Shown here in pieces: positions 15,545 through 22,200 of a stretch of 22,200 bases of DNA. Source of the DNA: Treponema sp. (GTDB lineage: Bacteria > Spirochaetota > Spirochaetia > Treponematales > Breznakiellaceae); the NCBI GenBank assembly GCA_009786715.1, contig WQRN01000022.1, positions 1 through 22,200 on the forward strand. The letters are read 5' to 3'. The notes beneath the pieces are model-generated. The model was not told the DNA's origin. It saw only the letters and a list, made by a program, of their open reading frames with translations, and searched no databases. Every line of letters starts with the position of its first letter. The stretch's first letter is position 1. The translations under genes and the position numbers were made by a program.

Positions 15545-16402
15545 ATGGCAATTTCAGACTATTTATTAACATCCGCGGTAACAGGATCACGAAAAAAAAT
15601 CATTTATGTTGACGATGTCCAGTACAGCCGGCTTACTTTGAAAAGCAAACTCGGCGAGTATTATGAGGTTTACGCCGTAGAATCCGCCGCCAAATTTTTT
15701 GAAGTAATAGATAAAGTCGGACCGAACTTGATTATTTTAGACATCAATATGCCGGACATGGACGGATTTGAAATAATAATAAAATTAAAATATGATAATC
15801 GTTATTCCATGATACCGGTGATTTTTATATCAAGCCGAAACGACAAGGAAAGCGTTGTAAAGGGTTTGAAACTCGGCGCCGCCGATTTTTTTACTAAGCC
15901 GTTTGATATAAATAAATTATTAGAAAGTATCGAAAAGCAGTTAAATCCCGATAAAGATAATAAAGTTAAAATTGATGAAAGCAATGAAACAAAGCCGAAT
16001 ATTCTGATTATAGACGACATTACAACAATGTTAAGAACTATACATTTTTCTTTGCATAATAAATATAATGTTACTTTGCTATCCAAGTCTGAACTGGTAA
16101 TGGAATATCTTCAGAATAATGAAACCGATTTGATATTAATGGATTTAATGATGCCGGGTTTAACCGGATATGATCTTATCCCCATGATTAAAGCGGTGCC
16201 GAAATTTTCTTTCATTCCCATTATAATTATTTCCACAGAAGGAAAAAAAGATACGGTAAGCGTTATAATGAGTCTTGGAGCTAACGATTTTATTACAAAA
16301 CCTTTTACCCCGGAAGAACTGAATGAAAAAGTGGAAAAACACCTGAGAATAGGAAAACACGCTCAAAGAATGAAAGATGAAATCGATTACTTTTTGAATT
16401 AA
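15545..16402 (+). CDS. Response regulator with two receiver domains and no output domain
   Basis: 285 aa; a cytosolic phospho-acceptor. REC1 (about 17-133) has the acidic pair D23/D24, phospho-acceptor D66 (ILDINMPDMDG), switch S96 (IFISS) and K118 (FTKPFD). REC2 (about 151-267) has D157/D158, D200 (LMDLMMPGLTG), S230/T231 and K252 (ITKPFTPEEL). Both receivers keep every key residue, so both should be phosphorylatable. A linker (134-150) of Lys, Asp, Glu and Asn joins them. After REC2 only about 18 helical residues remain, so there is no DNA-binding, GGDEF or other output domain; it should act by protein contact or as a phosphate relay or sink. No histidine kinase is in the window. The next gene encodes a PilZ protein but has its own promoter 9 nt after this stop. 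Confidence 0.92.
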   Translation: MAISDYLLTSAVTGSRKKIIYVDDVQYSRLTLKSKLGEYYEVYAVESAAKFFEVIDKVGPNLIILDINMPDMDGFEIIIKLKYDNRYSMIPVIFISSRNDKESVVKGLKLGAADFFTKPFDINKLLESIEKQLNPDKDNKVKIDESNETKPNILIIDDITTMLRTIHFSLHNKYNVTLLSKSELVMEYLQNNETDLILMDLMMPGLTGYDLIPMIKAVPKFSFIPIIIISTEGKKDTVSVIMSLGANDFITKPFTPEELNEKVEKHLRIGKHAQRMKDEIDYFLN

Positions 16403-16411
16403 CCGCGGCTA

Positions 16412-16441
16412 TTGACTAATAGAGGCATTTATGGTTATATT
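16412..16441 (+). promoter_or_regulatory. Promoter of the PilZ gene
   Basis: TTGACT (16412-16417), 18-bp spacer, TATATT (16436-16441). The ATG at 16448 is 6 nt after the -10. A possible upstream TTG start codon coincides with the -35 box, which argues against using it. Confidence 0.45.
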
Positions 16442-16447
16442 TACAGC

Positions 16448-17293
16448 ATGGGCGTACTTTTAAGTCAGAAAATTTCGGTCTTATACGACCGTTTTAAAGA
16501 TATCTATGTGACCTTTACAAAGGAAATAATCCAGGTTACAGGACTCTTAACGCAGCAAATACACCTAAAATGCGGAAATGACTTCTGGCCGTGCGTTGTC
16601 TACACTTCTTCATTCGAAGGCGCCAAAGTCGTCGCTAATATAAAAACCGGTCTTTTAGGGAAACTTCAAGCTACTAATAATTTTGTTAACCTGCGCTTAT
16701 GTTTTAAGCAGCCGGGAGAAACAAATACTGTAACATTCTTCGTTGCCGCCCGCGTCATGGCAAATGCGCCTTACGGCAACTCGCCGGATGTGAATATGTT
16801 CTCTCTCCAGTTTTCCAACAGGCCGCCTGACGATTTTATCGAAATAATGGGCCGCATTCTGGACGCGAATGTAAATTCAGTTAAGCGCAAAGACGATAGA
16901 ATTCCTTTAACTCCTGACAACATGAGAAGATTAAATATTATATCTTCGGAAAGCGCGGTTTTTATTCAGGGTGTGCCGCGCCGCTGCATATTAAGAGATC
17001 TTTCGTTTTCAGGATCAAAATTGATCATGATGGGAGTTCCAAAATTCCTTTTAGACAAGGAAGCGGCAATACGCGTTGACTTTAACGACCCAAGAGAGAT
17101 TTTTACAATCAAAGGAAAATTTGTACGCGCTGAAAATGTTGAAGGAAAAAAAGAGATGGTCGCCCTCGGTCTTAATTTCGATGAAAAATCAATCCCAATG
17201 GGTTACAAGATACGCCTTAACGATATGTTAACCGCATCCCGCGCTTCCGATCGCGGCGCCGACTTAACAGAAGAAACAAAAACCGACTCATGA
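16448..17293 (+). CDS. PilZ-domain protein with spirochaete-type N-terminal domain
   Basis: 281 aa; a probable cyclic di-GMP receptor. The C-terminal PilZ domain has both binding motifs: RxxxR at 147-151 (RKDDR) and DxSxxG at 184-189 (DLSFSG), followed by beta-barrel strands to about 260. The N-terminal half (1-140, with LKCGNDFWPCVVYTSSFEGAK and NRPPDDFIEIMGRILDANVN) is a separate domain I recall only from spirochaete PilZ proteins. The tail 262-281 is charged and disordered. I chose the ATG at 16448 (MGVLLSQKIS) over an in-frame TTG at 16412 that falls in the promoter. No Shine-Dalgarno is visible. The stop overlaps the start of the next gene by ATGA, so the two are translationally coupled. 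In spirochaetes such proteins affect motility or adaptation, but the target here is unknown. Confidence 0.88.
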   Translation: MGVLLSQKISVLYDRFKDIYVTFTKEIIQVTGLLTQQIHLKCGNDFWPCVVYTSSFEGAKVVANIKTGLLGKLQATNNFVNLRLCFKQPGETNTVTFFVAARVMANAPYGNSPDVNMFSLQFSNRPPDDFIEIMGRILDANVNSVKRKDDRIPLTPDNMRRLNIISSESAVFIQGVPRRCILRDLSFSGSKLIMMGVPKFLLDKEAAIRVDFNDPREIFTIKGKFVRAENVEGKKEMVALGLNFDEKSIPMGYKIRLNDMLTASRASDRGADLTEETKTDS

Positions 17294-17589
17294 AAAAAAG
17301 AATAGTTTTTTTACCTGTTCCGGAAAGTTTTAAAAAGCAATACAACAAAACAGGTCAGGCTTTCCCTATAAATCCGAATATCCCGATTCCAGCGGAAATA
17401 GACGAAGAAAATCAGGAATCCGCCATTTCAAGTTTAAACATGGATATGATCATTTCAGGTATGTTACGCGCCATCGAAGAAAAAGAAGTAAAACAAAAAT
17501 GGAAAGATTATTATTCCGGCTTTATACTTTTTATGCGCCCTGACATATTGGAAATCTGCCAGGAAGAAGAAAAAAAAGCGGCACAGTAA
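17290..17589 (+). CDS. Hypothetical protein coupled to PilZ (99 aa)
   Basis: 99 aa, starting MKKRIVFLPVPESFKKQYNK. It is a soluble, mildly acidic protein with a Pro-rich stretch (INPNIPIPAEID, about 27-38), a helix LNMDMIISGMLRAIEEKE (about 49-66) and KDYYSGFILFMRPDILEI (about 72-89), ending in a Glu/Lys tail. The ATG overlaps the PilZ stop (ATGA). From memory, treponeme PilZ genes are followed by a longer TPR protein whose N-terminus resembles this one; if so, this copy has lost the TPR part, but I cannot check that. Its last codons form the left arm of the terminator. No function can be assigned beyond likely cooperation with the PilZ protein. Confidence 0.75.
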   Translation: MKKRIVFLPVPESFKKQYNKTGQAFPINPNIPIPAEIDEENQESAISSLNMDMIISGMLRAIEEKEVKQKWKDYYSGFILFMRPDILEICQEEEKKAAQ

Positions 17590-17609
17590 AAAATCCCATG
17601 CCGCTTTTT
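17573..17609. terminator. Bidirectional terminator
   Basis: An 11-bp stem (AAAAAGCGGCA with TGCCGCTTTTT) with a 15-nt loop. It has T-runs on both strands, so it can end both the PilZ transcript (plus) and the lipoprotein transcript (minus, stop at 17623). The left arm lies inside the last codons of the 99-aa gene. Confidence 0.8.
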
Positions 17610-17622
17610 CGTCCGCTGTCTA

Positions 17623-18498
17623 TTAACGACGGGTATATTCAAGCAATTGACCGTTAGTCGCCAGATAGGTAAGCTTATTGTCTGCGATGCTGTATAAATT
17701 AGTTGAGCCTTCTCCTGTCACCGGATTAACGAGTATCAGCATGTTACCGCCGGTTACAAACCATGTATAGTTAGTCGAGCTAGTACTCAGCCCCCTTGTG
17801 ACGAATGTAACTGTTCCGTCGGCATTAAATGTTGCTGTTGAGGTATACATATCTACAAATACTCTAAAAGTCATTGTCCATGTACCGACAGGCGAGGGCT
17901 GATTCTGCGCAGGGGTGAATGCGGAAGCTGCAGATTTTTGCCCTGATGTCAGCGCGGGTATTACAGTAATGGGAAACGTTGCGGTCTTCCCGTTCCATGT
18001 ATAGGTAATGTTCCTGGCTGCCGCAACGGTACTTGAATCAAATCCGCTTGGGAATAGAGCCAGCGTCTGTCCAAAGCTGAGTTCCTGTTCGGGCATGTTT
18101 TTCCAGATTCCGAAAATTTTGAGTCCCACCGAGGTGTACTTTTCGTCGATATAATAGAGTGTCTTTGCCGGCGAAAGGCGGATGCCCGTCAATTCCATTA
18201 CCTCAGTCTGAAAACTTCCGCTGCTGTCCCCCAAATCTACTGCCACAGTCTGAACGCCCGCCTTGTCCTTATCATAATTGAGGGACTTTACTTTGACTTC
18301 CTTGCGTTCTCCGTTTTCGTAGTTGACAGAGACAGTGACTTCTGATGTATTTATGCCTATGTATTGTCTTGCCATGTTTGGTCCTTTCAGGGTATCCCAT
18401 TCCACGTTTGCAATCTTGAGAGACGCGCATGCCATTGCCAAAATTCCGACTACCACCATTAGGGTGATAATCTCCGCTTTTTTGAATGTATTTTTCAT
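17623..18498 (-). CDS. Lipoprotein with Ig-like and lipocalin-like regions
   Basis: 291 aa. The lipobox LAMAC places the lipidated cysteine at C24 after a basic N-terminus and a hydrophobic stretch (10-22). Residues about 45-170 contain two Ig-like stretches (ITVSVNYENG-type at about 53-90, and NITYTWNGKTATFPITVI at about 163-180) with a spacer (KTLYYIDEKYTSVGLKIFG) between them. A Ser/Ala/Pro linker (about 185-203) leads into a C-terminal region (PVGTWTMTFRVF ... FNADGTVTFVTRG ... KLTYLATNGQLLEYTRR) with the G-x-W start and repeated strands typical of lipocalin-like barrels. AAGGAGG lies 6 nt before the ATG. A promoter about 150 bp upstream predicts a long leader. Its role is unknown; probably surface-exposed or periplasmic. 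Confidence 0.85.
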   Translation of the reverse strand: MKNTFKKAEIITLMVVVGILAMACASLKIANVEWDTLKGPNMARQYIGINTSEVTVSVNYENGERKEVKVKSLNYDKDKAGVQTVAVDLGDSSGSFQTEVMELTGIRLSPAKTLYYIDEKYTSVGLKIFGIWKNMPEQELSFGQTLALFPSGFDSSTVAAARNITYTWNGKTATFPITVIPALTSGQKSAASAFTPAQNQPSPVGTWTMTFRVFVDMYTSTATFNADGTVTFVTRGLSTSSTNYTWFVTGGNMLILVNPVTGEGSTNLYSIADNKLTYLATNGQLLEYTRR

Positions 18499-18549
18499 TA
18501 CATTCCTCCTTGTTTTATTTATTAGCCGTAAAACGGCCTCTTTTACCTG

Positions 18550-18578
18550 TTTGTGAGAAAATATTCTTTCTTTGTGAG
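18550..18578. repeat. Direct repeat TTTGTGAG x2, 21 bp apart, in the lipoprotein leader
   Basis: TTTGTGAG at 18550-18557 and 18571-18578, start to start 21 bp (two helical turns). A small hairpin GCCGT-AAA-ACGGC is nearby (18525-18537). The gap 18499-18697 otherwise holds only the promoter and leader of the lipoprotein gene; no RNA family was recognised. Confidence 0.35.
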
Positions 18579-18648
18579 GTACAGGGCAATAAAAAGAGAG
18601 AATTTGGATTCACTTGCAAATTTTGTTCAATATCACACATACAGGAGT

Positions 18649-18677
18649 ATTCTACAATTCTTTGTTTTATTTTTCAA
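18649..18677 (-). promoter_or_regulatory. Promoter of the lipoprotein gene
   Basis: Minus strand: TTGAAA (18672-18677), 17-bp spacer, TAGAAT (18649-18654). Transcription would start near 18642, giving a leader of about 144 nt. It begins about 20 bp after the lon stop codon, with no terminator seen between. Confidence 0.55.
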
Positions 18678-18697
18678 GGGGTTAAAAAAGTATATTA

Positions 18698-21121
18698 TTA
18701 ATCAGATAACGCCAACGCAAGGACTTCATCGAATCTTTCCACCGGATGAAACTCAATTCCCTTTTTTACATGTTCCGGTATTTCGTCTAAATCGCGCTCG
18801 TTTTGTTTTGGGAAAACTATATGTTTCGCTTTATTTCTTCGAGCGGCTATCGTCTTTTCTTTTAAACCGCCGATTGGCAAAACCTGCCCCGTAAGAGATA
18901 ACTCTCCTGTCATTACAAGGCGCGCTGTGATAATTTTTTCGCGCATTAAAGATAAAAGCGCCACCGCCATTGTAATGCCTGCGGACGGACCGTCTTTCGG
19001 CGTCGCTCCCTCGGGAATATGCAGATGAATATGATTTTTTTCAAACCATTCAGTGTTAACGCCGTACTTGGTAACAGCCAGTTTGCGAGCGACAGTCATG
19101 GCGATTTCCGCGCTTTCTTTCATTGTTTCGCCCATTTTGCCTGTTAGTGTAAAACCTTCTTTGCCGGGAACAGACGTAGCCTCAATTACCAAAGTGTCGC
19201 CGCCCATGCTTGTCCACGCAAGCCCCACAGACATTCCCGGCTTGTCAGCCGTTTTAATGTCGTCTTCGCGGAAGAGCGGCTTACCTAAATGTTTTTCAAG
19301 CAATTTTTTATCAATGTTAAATTGCAATGGTTTTTCTTCGGTTTTATACACAGGCGAGTTTTCTTTAACCGCGTTTTTTTCAACAGGCGGCGGCGATTTT
19401 TCTTCAGATTTTTCCATTGTGTCAACAATCTGCTTCGCGATTTTCCGGTGAATTTTATCAAGATTTTTTTCAAAGTTGCGTACCCCTGCCTCACGCGCAT
19501 AGGCGTTTGCGATATGCAAAAGACTGTCCTTTGTATACCTTACCTGGTTTTTCTTAAGACCGTTTTTCTCAAGGCTCTTTGGTAAAAGATAACGCTTTGC
19601 GATTTCCAATTTTTCGGTGTCGATATAACCGGGCAGCTGAATTATTTCCATACGGTCAAGAAGCGGCACTGGAATTGTATCCAGTGTATTCGCCGTAACG
19701 ATAAAAAACACATTGGAAATGTCAAACGGCAAATCAAGGTAATGATCCCTAAACGAATTATTCTGCTCGGGATCTAGTACTTCCAAAAGCGCGCTTGCGG
19801 GATCTCCCTGATAACTCGAACCCATTTTGTCGATTTCATCGATCATAAAAACAGGATCCTTTGTCTTAACAATTTTTAATCCCTGTATGATCTTTCCCGG
19901 CATCGCGCCTATATAAGTGCGCCTGTGGCCCTTTATCTCGGCTTCATCCCTCATGCCGCCGACAGAAAAGCGGAAAAACTGTTTACCTAAAGCGCGCGCG
20001 ATTGATTTTCCAACCGATGTTTTTCCAACGCCGGGAGGCCCTACAAGGCAGACAATCGTACCCTTTGTATCTTTCCGCAGTTTCCTTACAGCCAAGAACT
20101 CCACTATCCTTGCCTTTACGTCTTTAAGCCCGTAATGGTCGGCTTCAAGAATCTCCTCGGCTTTTTTTAATTCAAAGTGTTCGGGTTCAGGATTCATCCA
20201 CGGAAGGGAAGCGATAACGTCAAGATAATTTCGCGTAACGGTAAACTCGGCGGAGTTGGGCTCCATCATGGAAAATTTTTCCATCTCCTGCTCTACGGCT
20301 TCCTTAACTTCGCCTTCAAATTTAAAACTGTCAAACTTTTCTTTAAAACGCTGGTAGTCGGAACTTTTAGCGTCTGTCGTAAGACCAAGTTCTGTTTTAA
20401 TCGCTTTTAGCTCTTCTTTTAAAAAATAATCTCTTTGGGATTTTTCAATTTTATCGTTAATCTCTCTTTGAATCTTTTTTTGAATCCTAAGAAGTTCCTG
20501 CTCTTTTTTTATGAATACAAGCACCTGTTCCATGCGCTTACGCACATTTAAAACTTCTAAAATCTTCTGCTGCTCCGCTTTGTCGATATTTAAAATACTC
20601 GCGATAAAATCCGCAATCTTTCCCGGATGATCAATATTGATCATGTTAAGCCGCATTTCTTCGGAAAATAACGGATTATTTTCACTGATCTGCTTCATCT
20701 CTGAAATAAGAGCGCGCGTTAACGCTTTTACTTCGCTTGTATTGTCTTCCTCTTCTTCAAGGTACTCGACAGCTGCGACAATCGGGTTACTGGGATGAAG
20801 GGTTTTTTTTACTTTAAATCTTTTTAACGTAGAAATAAATATATTAACTCCGCCGTCTGGCAGATTTATTTTCTTTACAATTTTTGCGACAGTGCCGACT
20901 GTGTATAAATCGGTGATACTCGGCGCGTCGGTTTCGTTTAAAAGCATAACAAGGCCGATAAGCCCGTCGCCTGTATTAGCGTCTTCCACAACCTTCACAT
21001 CGACCGGGTTGCCGATCATAATGGGCGTAAAAATCCCAGGAAAAATGGGACGGCCCATAAGAGCTACAAGCGGTAATTTATGAGGAAGAAGCTGATCTAT
21101 AGGTATTATTTGATCTGACAT
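18698..21121 (-). CDS. lon: ATP-dependent protease Lon
   Basis: 807 aa from the ATG at 21121; cytosolic hexameric AAA+ serine protease that degrades misfolded and regulatory proteins. The N-terminal substrate-binding domain (about 10-205, LPLVALMGRPIFPGIF) and a helical coiled region (205-300) precede the AAA+ module: Walker A GPPGVGKT (361-368), Walker B VFMIDEID (424-431) and arginine-finger region LLDRMEII. The protease domain (about 628-807) has the catalytic dyad S713 (PKDGPSAG) and K756 (GGLKEKT), 43 residues apart as in E. coli Lon. A charged, Pro-rich linker (about 570-603, SEEKSPPPVEKNAV) sits between AAA+ and protease parts and makes the protein slightly longer than usual. An in-frame GTG at 21142 would add 7 residues; neither start has a clear ribosome-binding site. 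Enolase lies 140 bp upstream on the same strand. Confidence 0.95.
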   Translation of the reverse strand: MSDQIIPIDQLLPHKLPLVALMGRPIFPGIFTPIMIGNPVDVKVVEDANTGDGLIGLVMLLNETDAPSITDLYTVGTVAKIVKKINLPDGGVNIFISTLKRFKVKKTLHPSNPIVAAVEYLEEEEDNTSEVKALTRALISEMKQISENNPLFSEEMRLNMINIDHPGKIADFIASILNIDKAEQQKILEVLNVRKRMEQVLVFIKKEQELLRIQKKIQREINDKIEKSQRDYFLKEELKAIKTELGLTTDAKSSDYQRFKEKFDSFKFEGEVKEAVEQEMEKFSMMEPNSAEFTVTRNYLDVIASLPWMNPEPEHFELKKAEEILEADHYGLKDVKARIVEFLAVRKLRKDTKGTIVCLVGPPGVGKTSVGKSIARALGKQFFRFSVGGMRDEAEIKGHRRTYIGAMPGKIIQGLKIVKTKDPVFMIDEIDKMGSSYQGDPASALLEVLDPEQNNSFRDHYLDLPFDISNVFFIVTANTLDTIPVPLLDRMEIIQLPGYIDTEKLEIAKRYLLPKSLEKNGLKKNQVRYTKDSLLHIANAYAREAGVRNFEKNLDKIHRKIAKQIVDTMEKSEEKSPPPVEKNAVKENSPVYKTEEKPLQFNIDKKLLEKHLGKPLFREDDIKTADKPGMSVGLAWTSMGGDTLVIEATSVPGKEGFTLTGKMGETMKESAEIAMTVARKLAVTKYGVNTEWFEKNHIHLHIPEGATPKDGPSAGITMAVALLSLMREKIITARLVMTGELSLTGQVLPIGGLKEKTIAARRNKAKHIVFPKQNERDLDEIPEHVKKGIEFHPVERFDEVLALALSD

Positions 21122-21138
21122 AGAAATTAACATAAGGA

Positions 21139-21244
21139 ACACGGACTCACACGGATTATTCAGATTTACACGGATTGAAGGAAAGAGTTTCTTCTAACCT
21201 AAAAATAATCCGCGCTAATCCGTTTAATCCGTGCTAATCAGCGT
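21139..21244. repeat. Array of degenerate AATCCGTGT units in both orientations
   Basis: Three ACACGGATT-type units (21139, 21149, 21168) and, after a 30-bp AT-rich gap, four units in the opposite orientation: AATCCGCGC (21207), AATCCGTTT (21217), AATCCGTGC (21226) and AATCAGCGT (21236), spaced 9-10 bp. The whole is a loose inverted arrangement between eno and lon. It is non-coding as far as I can see. Confidence 0.65.
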
Positions 21245-21261
21245 TTCATGTGTCCCAATTA

Positions 21262-22200
21262 TTATCCCTTAATGCTATAGAAGGCTTTTTTGCCGGCGTA
21301 TTCTGAGATGCCGGAAAGTTCGTCTTCGATTCTCATAAGCTGGTTGTATTTGCAAACACGATCCGTGCGGCTCATTGAACCGGTTTTAATCTGCCCTGTT
21401 TCAAGAGCGACAACCAAGTCCGCGATGAAGCTGTCTTCGGTTTCACCTGAGCGGTGCGAAACGATCGCTGTGTAACCGGCTTTTTTCGCCATCTCTACGG
21501 CTTCGTAGGTTTCTGTAAGAGAGCCAATCTGGTTTACTTTAATCAGAATGGAGTTACAGGCGCCCATCTTGATGCCTTTTTCTAAACGCTTTGTGTTTGT
21601 TACAAAGAAATCGTCGCCGACTATCTGCACCTTGTTTCCGAGGCTCTTTGTAAGTTTCACATAACCGTCCCAGTCATCCTGATCCAGCGGATCTTCGATT
21701 GAAATAATCGGGTATTTGTTTACCCAGCCTGTGTAGATTTCGATCATTTCGTCGGCTGAAAAAAGTTTGCCGGGATTTGATTTCCAGAACTTGTAACCTT
21801 TCTTGCCGCCTTCATCAAAAAGCTCGGAGCTGGCGCAGTCAAGCGCGATCATCATCTGCTCGCCGGGTTTGTATCCGGCTTTTTCGATTGCCTTCATGAT
21901 GTAATCTAAAGCTTCGTTGTTGTCGATATCGGGGGCAAAGCCGCCTTCATCGCCTACCGCGGTATTTTTACCGGCAGAATGAAGAATGCCTTTAAGACTG
22001 TGGAAAACTTCCGCTGTCCAGCGAACCGCTTCTTTCATCGATTCAGCGCCTACAGGCATTACCATGAATTCCTGAAAGTCGATTTTATTATCAGCGTGTT
22101 TGCCGCCGTTAACAATATTCGCCATCGGAACAGGCAGAAGGTTCGCGTGGAATGTGCCTAAATATTTGTACAAAGGCACTCCGAGGTATTCAGCCGCGGC
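21262..22200 (-). CDS. eno: Enolase, 5' end beyond the window
   Basis: 312 C-terminal residues are present and the frame runs off the right edge, so about 120-130 N-terminal residues are missing. Enolase interconverts 2-phosphoglycerate and PEP in glycolysis. Visible signatures: [13 protein letters not shown] (substrate loop His), [11 protein letters not shown] (catalytic Glu), [14 protein letters not shown] and [13 protein letters not shown] (Mg2+ ligands), [14 protein letters not shown] (catalytic Lys) and [16 protein letters not shown] (His, Arg, Ser phosphate contacts). All expected catalytic residues of this part are intact. The gene precedes lon on the same strand with a repeat-rich 140-bp gap and no clear intrinsic terminator, so some readthrough is possible. 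It is metabolically linked to pckG in this window, both acting on PEP. Confidence 0.96.
   Translation of the reverse strand, partial: AAAEYLGVPLYKYLGTFHANLLPVPMANIVNGGKHADNKIDFQEFMVMPVGAESMKEAVRWTAEVFHSLKGILHSAGKNTAVGDEGGFAPDIDNNEALDYIMKAIEKAGYKPGEQMMIALDCASSELFDEGGKKGYKFWKSNPGKLFSADEMIEIYTGWVNKYPIISIEDPLDQDDWDGYVKLTKSLGNKVQIVGDDFFVTNTKRLEKGIKMGACNSILIKVNQIGSLTETYEAVEMAKKAGYTAIVSHRSGETEDSFIADLVVALETGQIKTGSMSRTDRVCKYNQLMRIEDELSGISEYAGKKAFYSIKG

Noticed and set aside
16412..16447. TTG start adding 12 residues to the PilZ protein
   Set aside because: The TTG is the first triplet of a TTGACT -35 box, and the added residues do not fit the N-terminal start MGVLLSQ that I expect.
21122..21142. GTG start adding 7 residues to Lon
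   Set aside because: It cannot be excluded, but no ribosome-binding site supports it, and the added residues run into the repeat array; the ATG at 21121 is the more usual start.
21139..21244. Repeat array as a CRISPR
   Set aside because: Units are 9-10 bp, nearly contiguous, degenerate and in two orientations, with no spacers of regular length and no cas genes.

Overview
The window reads as chromosomal DNA of a treponeme-like spirochaete (order Treponematales). This is an inference from gene content: a spirochaete-style PilZ protein with its own N-terminal domain, topoisomerase IV subunits of the type I associate with Bacteroidetes and treponemes, a class III cyclase with a treponeme-like C-terminal tail, and several secreted proteins that match nothing outside this group that I can recall. 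No tRNA, rRNA, IS element, prophage or CRISPR array was seen. Coding density is high and most genes lie on the minus strand.

Layout, left to right. 63-1059 (minus): a small uncharacterised protein followed by a SAM methyltransferase. 1127-2800 (plus): a membrane class III adenylate cyclase, overlapping tail to tail with a GNAT acetyltransferase at 2784-3320. 2784-10933 (minus): a topoisomerase IV neighbourhood read right to left as coiled-coil protein, parE (with a histone H1-like tail), a secreted beta-barrel-like protein, parC, a membrane-anchored coiled-coil protein and the acetyltransferase. 11059-12900 (plus): GTP-dependent PEP carboxykinase, divergent from the coiled-coil gene, with a 21-bp dyad between the two promoters and a strong terminator. 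12955-15429 (minus): a tight def-fmt-PASTA operon. 15545-17589 (plus): a double-receiver response regulator, then a PilZ (c-di-GMP) protein overlapping a 99-residue protein, closed by a bidirectional terminator. 17623-18498 (minus): a lipoprotein with a long leader. 18698-21121 (minus): Lon protease. 21139-21244: an array of degenerate 9-10 bp repeats in two orientations. 21262-22200 (minus): enolase, cut by the window edge.

The genes cover chromosome decatenation (ParC/ParE), central carbon flow at PEP (PckG, Eno), N-terminal protein processing (Fmt/Def), proteolysis (Lon) and signalling by cAMP, c-di-GMP and phosphorelay. Two observations stand out. First, many genes that begin a transcription unit have a sigma70-like -10 box only 5-7 nt before the start codon and no Shine-Dalgarno sequence, whereas several later operon genes have one, which suggests widespread leaderless transcripts. 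Second, ParE carries a Lys/Ala/Pro-rich tail that a strong ribosome-binding site shows is translated, and the topoisomerase genes lie among coiled-coil genes of unknown role. All annotation is by eye; no searches were run.
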